Shown: positions 22,279-25,775 of the stretch, piece by piece | Numbering within the stretch: position 1 is the first letter of the stretch | How the letters are laid out: each line of letters begins with the position of its first letter | Virus record (IMG/VR): IMGVR_UViG_3300034190_002269 | Location: 1 to 25,775 of that record | DNA length: 25,775 bases | Direction: 5' to 3' (one strand) | From: a virus | Notes under the pieces: generated by a model | Told to the model about the DNA's origin: nothing | What the model saw: the letters and a program-made list of their open reading frames with translations, nothing else | Databases searched by the model: none | Made by a program: the position numbers and the translations under genes

Positions 22279-23310
22279 CTAATTTGTCCCACCATTTTGT
22301 CCCATAGGTACAACATTAGTTGAACCGTCTGAAACCGTTGGTGACACTTGATCTAGTACATCCGCACCAACAAAAAGGTCTGTTGGGGCTAGGTGAGCAT
22401 AGATCATTGTGGTTTGAATGGTTGTATGCCCCATCCAATCCTTAACACGCCGGATATCCACACCACCTTGAACCAGTCTTGAAGCGCAAGTGTGGCGGCA
22501 AGTGTGTATCGTGATATCAGGTAAATTACAAGCCGCTTTAGCTCTGTCAAAAGCCGCCGCATAAGTCTGGTAAGGGATAGGGAAGGGTTGCGCTGGGCTG
22601 ACCGTCCTACGGCGTCTGAGGGCTTGCTGGGCGGCTGTTGATAGTGGGACAGTCCTTGGTGTTGAAGTCTTAGTATCCCAGAAGGTAACTGTCTTATCTT
22701 TGACATCAACCCATCTAAGCTTGAGTAACTCAGATATCCTTGCGCCAGTGTATATCAGGGTGATCAGTAAATCAGCGTAATCCTCACGCCCGACATGGTG
22801 AAAGAACTTGATCAACCCTTGTTCCTGTTGAGGCTCAAGGAATACCACGCGACCTTTGCGTTGCTTCTGGTAAGCCATCGATGGCGAGGGTGACTGTATG
22901 TGACCACAGGTGACCGCGTGTGCCATGATACGGTTGAAGGTAGCCGCGTAGTTGTTGATCGTACTCCCAGCCCGCCCAGCGTCCAGCAATGAGGTTCTGA
23001 ACTTTACAGCGTGAAGGTTGGTGACATCAGCCAACGGTGTGTCCAGCCCTATGAACTTAGCGAGGGCTTTGGACTGCCTGACAAGGTTGAGCATATTAGG
23101 GCTATCAGGCCATAGGTATGGAACGCTCTTCTCAAAAAAAGAACCCACCAACTCTTTGTGAGATGATGGGTCATAGTTTTCTAGCTCTGTGCGTTTCGTT
23201 TGTTCCCAAGCCACCGCTTGGTCTTCATCATCAAAGAGCTTCTTGTAACTCTTCCCTGAAACCATTACGCGGGCGATGAATTTACCCCGCGATTTATCGT
23301 AACTAGCCAT
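22279..23310 (-). CDS. int: Tyrosine site-specific integrase
   Basis: The 343-aa recombinase has an N-terminal AP2-like arm-binding segment (SRGKFIARVMVSGKSYKKLF, residues 7-26), a core-binding helical domain (about 55-150) and the catalytic domain with R191 (TGARISELL), K214 (DTKTSTPRTVPL), H269 and R272 (IHTCRHTCASRL), H295 (DWMGH) and Y304 (MIYAHL). It should insert the phage into a host tRNA-Leu gene through the core 75 nt downstream. The ATG at 23310 has GAGGAG overlapping the last codons of the MarR-like gene, so both are one operon. The final codons (PMGQNGGTN) are written by the GGGACAAA repeats. Confidence 0.96.
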   Translation of the reverse strand: MASYDKSRGKFIARVMVSGKSYKKLFDDEDQAVAWEQTKRTELENYDPSSHKELVGSFFEKSVPYLWPDSPNMLNLVRQSKALAKFIGLDTPLADVTNLHAVKFRTSLLDAGRAGSTINNYAATFNRIMAHAVTCGHIQSPSPSMAYQKQRKGRVVFLEPQQEQGLIKFFHHVGREDYADLLITLIYTGARISELLKLRWVDVKDKTVTFWDTKTSTPRTVPLSTAAQQALRRRRTVSPAQPFPIPYQTYAAAFDRAKAACNLPDITIHTCRHTCASRLVQGGVDIRRVKDWMGHTTIQTTMIYAHLAPTDLFVGADVLDQVSPTVSDGSTNVVPMGQNGGTN

Positions 23311-23317
23311 AGCGATT

Positions 23318-23650
23318 TTACTCCTCTAAGATTTCGTTGATTGTGTCGTACAGTACATGAGCTTGCGGTTTTAAAGTTATAAGGCGCAAGCGGTGATCCA
23401 TCGGGTCAAGATTGGACTCGATGAAATCCTTGCCTGAAACGTCAGGCTTATAGCGTTTTGACCAGTAAGCCACGTTGCGGCTGGCGGCTGCGTTGGACAG
23501 CCCAAGCATTTTTTCCAAGTCTTTTTGTCGTTCGTGTTTTGACGCTAATAGAATTGTAAGCGCACATGAAACTGACATATCTTTGTCGATTGTCTGGAAT
23601 GTACGCAGCAGTTTGATTGCTTTATCAACTGACTTGCTATTGGTAGACAT
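23318..23650 (-). CDS. MarR-like winged-helix DNA-binding protein
   Basis: The 110-aa protein has an HTH (RQKDLEKMLGLSNAAASRNV, about residues 41-60) followed by a wing like that of MarR proteins (LDPMDHRLRLITLKPQAHVL, about 82-101). It is shorter than typical MarR (about 140 aa) and lacks much of the dimerisation helices. The ATG at 23650 has GGAGG 7 nt upstream, which decides it over an ATG 21 nt earlier. It ends 7 nt before int. It could be the lysogeny repressor, an excision factor or a regulator of int. I cannot choose from sequence. Confidence 0.8.
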   Translation of the reverse strand: MSTNSKSVDKAIKLLRTFQTIDKDMSVSCALTILLASKHERQKDLEKMLGLSNAAASRNVAYWSKRYKPDVSGKDFIESNLDPMDHRLRLITLKPQAHVLYDTINEILEE

Positions 23651-23675
23651 AGTATTTCCTCCCTCACTCATTAAC

Positions 23676-24167
23676 TCAATTCACAAAATGAAAACCGTTT
23701 TGCGTCATGTTCTTTGTGTTTGATAATGAGCTTAAACTTTTCTTCAAAGATGCTGCCCCAAGAATTATGAGATGTGGTTTATTACATGGATCGTTGCATT
23801 GCAATCGCTTGTTTGCAGAAACAGTGCCGCCAGAGGGGACATTGTAAGGTATTTCTGACAGTTCTGGATAATCTGCGTCAAATCGATGTACAGTGCCTGT
23901 ATAGGTTTCATAATCGATAAGAGCGTCACGCAAAAACATAACTCTCGTTTCGTAATTTGACTGGCTCATCTGGTGCCATTGAAACACATAGTTTCGCGAG
24001 GTTTTAGCGGTTGTGTAATAAGTCTCACGCCGGTGCTGTGTTGCTTTGTGTTCTTGTGGGATTACAAAATCCTGTTCAAAGATTTGTTTTAAATAAACCA
24101 AATGTCTGCAATGATGACCAATGATTTTATTAAGGGCTGATGTTATGGTTTTATCGAATTGTTTCAT
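23676..24167 (-). CDS. Hypothetical protein upstream of the MarR-like gene
   Basis: The product has 163 aa from the ATG at 24167 (MKQFDKTITSALNKIIGHHC), which has CAGGA just upstream, a rather close ribosome site. The alternative ATG at 24275 adds 36 residues and overlaps the stop of the 56-aa membrane protein by 8 nt (ATGAGTAA), so a coupled longer form is possible. Residues 60-110 are rich in Tyr, Gln and Arg. There are two Cys close together (CNDPC) around residue 125. I do not recognise a family. Confidence 0.55.
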   Translation of the reverse strand: MKQFDKTITSALNKIIGHHCRHLVYLKQIFEQDFVIPQEHKATQHRRETYYTTAKTSRNYVFQWHQMSQSNYETRVMFLRDALIDYETYTGTVHRFDADYPELSEIPYNVPSGGTVSANKRLQCNDPCNKPHLIILGAASLKKSLSSLSNTKNMTQNGFHFVN

Positions 24168-24267
24168 GTCCTGTCTCTTTTCTACTCTTTGTGAGTTTAA
24201 AATTAAGTAAGGCGGTTTTAATACGCTTACGCAAGGGTTTCTTTTTTGCTGAAATTTCTGTTTGGGA

Positions 24268-24438
24268 TTACTCATCGGTGTGAAAGTGCATGATTATCGG
24301 CGCACAGACACAACAAGCTGCACCAAGCACGGCGCATATCACGATTGTTTTGCTCTGAAAAAAAACCCCCGCTGCAATCGCAACGAGGGCTAACAATAGG
24401 GCTGCACAAATTGATTGCAGCGTGTCATCGGCTGTCAT
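24268..24438 (-). CDS. Small membrane protein, 56 aa
   Basis: The short frame begins MTADDTLQSICAALLLALVA and contains two hydrophobic stretches (about residues 10-27 and 31-50) separated by QSKT, ending in HFHTDE. It is therefore a predicted two-span inner-membrane protein with four Cys, three of them close together in the second span. The ATG at 24438 has AAGGAG 7 nt upstream. It lies 14 nt after the previous gene. Holin or superinfection-exclusion roles are possible for such proteins. Its location in the early arm, away from the amidase, favours exclusion or another host-facing role over lysis. Confidence 0.65.
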   Translation of the reverse strand: MTADDTLQSICAALLLALVAIAAGVFFQSKTIVICAVLGAACCVCAPIIMHFHTDE

Positions 24439-24452
24439 GTGTTAGCTCCTTG

Positions 24453-24656
24453 TTAAAAGTTGGGGTGATAATCGACACCTTGTTTTTGTAGTTGCTTAAA
24501 GAAATGCTGTTGTTGGCGGTGCATTTTATAAGCGGGATAATGGGTTTTACCGTGCCACTCTAGATCATCAGCGGCACGGCGATGCTGTTGGTAAGAACGA
24601 TTGACCAAGACAAGGCGCGGGTCATCGGCGATGTTTTTACGTTTCATCAGGGTCAT
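24453..24656 (-). CDS. Small basic hypothetical protein
   Basis: The 67-aa product starts MTLMKRKNIADDPRLVLVNR and is rich in His, Gln, Lys and Arg (a QQQHFFKQLQKQG stretch near the end). It has no recognised motif. The ATG follows the stop of the 45-aa gene by 2 nt, with AGGAG 8 nt upstream inside that gene, so the two are coupled. Confidence 0.6.
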   Translation of the reverse strand: MTLMKRKNIADDPRLVLVNRSYQQHRRAADDLEWHGKTHYPAYKMHRQQQHFFKQLQKQGVDYHPNF

Positions 24657-24658
24657 TT

Positions 24659-24796
24659 TTACATCTCCTCTTCAGCGTAAAGTGTCTCAAAATCTGCGCT
24701 GCCAAAATCGAACATCTCAGCGGCGGCGGTCATTGCGTCATCTTCATCATCAGCTTCGACAGTGATTGTTTGGGAAATAGTGACTAGGTATTGCAT
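24659..24796 (-). CDS. Small acidic hypothetical protein, 45 aa
   Basis: The frame starts MQYLVTISQTITVEADDEDD and ends in YAEEEM. A beta strand pair followed by an acidic helix is likely. The ATG at 24796 has GGAG 8 nt upstream, directly after the T run of the terminator at 24812-24834. It is the first gene of the packed run leading to int. No family recognised. Small acidic early proteins of phages often bind host proteins, but there is no direct evidence here. Confidence 0.6.
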   Translation of the reverse strand: MQYLVTISQTITVEADDEDDAMTAAAEMFDFGSADFETLYAEEEM

Positions 24797-24811
24797 TGGT
24801 AAATCTCCAAG

Positions 24812-24834
24812 AAAAAACCCGCAGTGACGCGGGT
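24812..24834 (-). terminator. Rho-independent terminator (copy 1 of the 42-bp cassette)
   Basis: On the minus strand ACCCGC pairs with GCGGGT around a 6-nt loop, followed by TTTTTTC. It stands after the 130-aa gene, and the next gene's GGAG begins 4 nt beyond the T run. Confidence 0.82.
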
Positions 24835-24853
24835 GGTTGATAGTGAAAAAAGG
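24812..24853 (-). repeat. 42-bp direct repeat, copy 1
   Basis: This stretch is identical over 42 bases to 25289-25330. It contains the terminator and a pyrimidine-rich leader (CCTTTTTTCACTATCAACC on the minus strand). Each copy lies between the stop of one early gene and the ribosome site of the next. Confidence 0.92.
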
Positions 24854-24880
24854 GGTAGGCGAGGGTCACTTGCGATGTTT

Positions 24881-25273
24881 TCATAAAGTGGCTCTATATA
24901 CATAGTAATCCTCAATTTGTCCTAGTGTCTCCAGCGAATACCATTTGCGAACACCTAGAGTTTCAAGGGGCTTTTTCTTGGGGTCTTTTGTACTGATTAA
25001 AACAGCCTCGCCTTTACGCTGAATAATGCGGCAAGTTGAACCGGCAAGATCAAGAACAGCGTTTACCCGTTCACGGGTTGTCACGGTGTTAAAACCGGCA
25101 AGAGATATGGCTAGGGTTTGTTCTGAATAATACCAGCGGGAAATGTCGTTGTTATGTAAGGATAACGTCAAGCAATTTAGATCGTTGTCATAAGTGACGC
25201 GGGTATTATTGAGGGTTGAGAAAGTTTTATTTTCAACTAGGGCTGTTGCAGCCAATCTTGATACTTTACGCAT
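24881..25273 (-). CDS. Conserved hypothetical phage protein, 130 aa
   Basis: The protein starts MRKVSRLAATALVENKTFST and carries NNTRVTYDNDLNCLTLSLHN, then LAISLAGFNTVTTRERVNAV and CRIIQRKGEAVLI. This order (RKV start, NT-x-V, LxLHxN, AG-x-x-TVTTRER-x-N, I-x-Q-K-x-G) recalls a small beta-rich protein family seen in many alphaproteobacterial phages and plasmids, of unknown function. The last 35 residues (DPKKKPLETL onward) look like an added segment. The ATG at 25273 has GGAG 8 nt upstream. Confidence 0.7.
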   Translation of the reverse strand: MRKVSRLAATALVENKTFSTLNNTRVTYDNDLNCLTLSLHNNDISRWYYSEQTLAISLAGFNTVTTRERVNAVLDLAGSTCRIIQRKGEAVLISTKDPKKKPLETLGVRKWYSLETLGQIEDYYVYRATL

Positions 25274-25287
25274 GGTAATTGCTCCAT

Positions 25288-25311
25288 AAAAAAACCCGCA
25301 GTGACGCGGGT
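25288..25311 (-). terminator. Rho-independent terminator (copy 2 of the cassette)
   Basis: This is the same hairpin as at 24812-24834, followed by seven T on the minus strand, and then ATGGAG, which contains the ribosome site of the 130-aa gene. Confidence 0.82.
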
Positions 25312-25330
25312 GGTTGATAGTGAAAAAAGG
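25289..25330 (-). repeat. 42-bp direct repeat, copy 2
   Basis: This is identical to 24812-24853. The flanks differ, so the duplication covers the terminator and leader but not the adjacent genes. Confidence 0.92.
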
Positions 25331-25342
25331 TAGGGGATAGGC

Positions 25343-25606
25343 TTAGTCGAGGCTCAACACCTCGCAATGGGTGCGGTCAATGGTCACGGTCAGTATGTGA
25401 CCGCTTGGTGATATTATGCCTAACTCATGGACAAAATGCCCATTACGCTGCATATCTTCATCAAAGTGAGCATCGCCAACAATTTCATTTGCGACAGCAT
25501 CAGGGCAAAATTTGTATAGATCATCCATGCCATGATTTTCTGAAAGTTCGGTAAGCTCCTGACAGATATAAGCAACACCGTCTTTTGTGATAAAATAACT
25601 ATTCAT
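25343..25606 (-). CDS. Hypothetical protein, 87 aa
   Basis: The product from the ATG at 25606 starts MNSYFITKDGVAYICQELTE and is acidic, with MDDLYKFCPDAVANEIVGDA in the middle and a C-terminal SGHILTVTIDRTHCEVLSLD that looks like two beta strands. I chose this start because GGAG lies 8 nt upstream. The 34 codons open before it overlap the end of the previous gene. No family recognised. Confidence 0.62.
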   Translation of the reverse strand: MNSYFITKDGVAYICQELTELSENHGMDDLYKFCPDAVANEIVGDAHFDEDMQRNGHFVHELGIISPSGHILTVTIDRTHCEVLSLD

Positions 25607-25655
25607 TTTGAAAGCTCCATAAAAATAGAATTGTAAGGATAGGCGAGAGGCGGCA

Positions 25656-25775
25656 CTAAGCCGCCACCGCTTGAGGTTTTGCATCGGCTGCATCAAGAAG
25701 AAGATCACAAGCCTTTTGCGCTTTGGTGAAGGCTTGCATCAAGATGCGCTTGTCATCCCGCAAAGCCCGCATCCA
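25656..25775 (-). CDS. C-terminus of an ArdC-like antirestriction protein (5' part outside the window)
   Basis: Only the last 39 residues are visible, beginning WMRALRDDKRILMQAFTKAQ and ending in TAG at 25656. The pattern W-(x)3-L-(x)2-DKR, then an aromatic or hydrophobic residue, then A-x-x-AQKA-x-D-L, is how I recall the C-terminal end of ArdC-type proteins, whose N-terminal domain binds ssDNA and whose C-terminal domain is a zincin-like metallopeptidase. They protect incoming DNA from restriction. The segment is too short for certainty, and the zinc motif would be beyond the edge. Confidence 0.5.
   Translation of the reverse strand, partial: WMRALRDDKRILMQAFTKAQKACDLLLDAADAKPQAVAA

Larger units (their letters stand above)
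22038..22303. repeat. GGGACAAA repeats flanking the attachment core (candidate integrase arm sites)
   Basis: Copies of GGGACAAA(A/T) lie at 22038-22046 and 22249-22257 (plus orientation) and at 22271-22279, 22282-22290 and 22295-22303 (minus orientation). A degenerate copy (GGTACAAAA) is at 22262-22270. One copy is on the RNA polymerase side of the core and the others are on the integrase side. The last three overlap the end of the int gene. Such an arrangement on both sides of a core is what arm-type binding sites of tyrosine integrases look like. A repressor operator is the alternative. Confidence 0.6.

Noticed and set aside
22165-23310. Prophage-host boundary at the tRNA fragment
   Set aside because: Phage genes (int on one side, RNA polymerase on the other) flank the core, so this is the free attP arrangement and not attL or attR.

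Overview
This window is most of the genome of a T7-like podovirus (autographivirus) that encodes a tyrosine integrase. Every convincing gene is on the minus strand, so the map reads from right to left. The order of the core genes is that of T7: single-subunit RNA polymerase, gp2.5-type ssDNA-binding protein, gp3 endonuclease, gp3.5 amidase, gp4 primase-helicase, gp5 DNA polymerase, gp6 exonuclease, portal, scaffold, capsid, gp11, gp12, gp13, gp14 and gp15. A class II ribonucleotide reductase, a MazG-like pyrophosphatase, a DUF3310 protein and an integrase beside a tRNA-Leu fragment are features I associate with marine podoviruses (cyanophage P-SSP7, HTVC019P-type pelagiphages, roseophages). 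The host is probably a marine bacterium. An alphaproteobacterium is a reasonable guess from the tRNA-Leu(UAA) fragment, but it is not proven here.

Layout, right to left. (1) 22279-25775 is the early/lysogeny arm: the C-terminus of an ArdC-like antirestriction protein cut by the window edge, two small genes each followed by the same 42-bp terminator cassette, then a packed run of four small genes (one a 56-aa membrane protein), a MarR-like regulator and the integrase. (2) 21989-22278 is an attP-like region: a 40-bp stretch equal to the 5' half of a tRNA-Leu(UAA) gene, flanked on both sides by copies of GGGACAAA, plus a terminator and a phage promoter. (3) 12157-21988 is the RNA polymerase and DNA replication module. 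(4) 1-12090 is the virion module, with a class II ribonucleotide reductase and an HNH gene lying between scaffold and capsid. The left edge cuts the gp15-like gene.

Four copies of a 20-bp element resembling T7 promoters lie upstream of the RNA polymerase gene, the 52-aa gene after it, the primase-helicase gene and the first gene of the virion module. In each case the predicted +1 is 26-31 nt before the start codon. Terminators follow the integrase, the last replication gene and the capsid gene (the position of T7 T-phi). The phage polymerase would therefore drive its own gene, replication and virion assembly, while the right arm has no such promoter and presumably depends on host RNA polymerase.

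The most interesting idea is the organisation of the lysogeny switch. The attachment core lies between int and the RNA polymerase gene. Integration would separate the polymerase from the early arm, and the terminator that stays on the polymerase side would shield it from the host tRNA promoter. Phage genes on both sides of the core mean this is a free (attP) phage form, not a prophage boundary.
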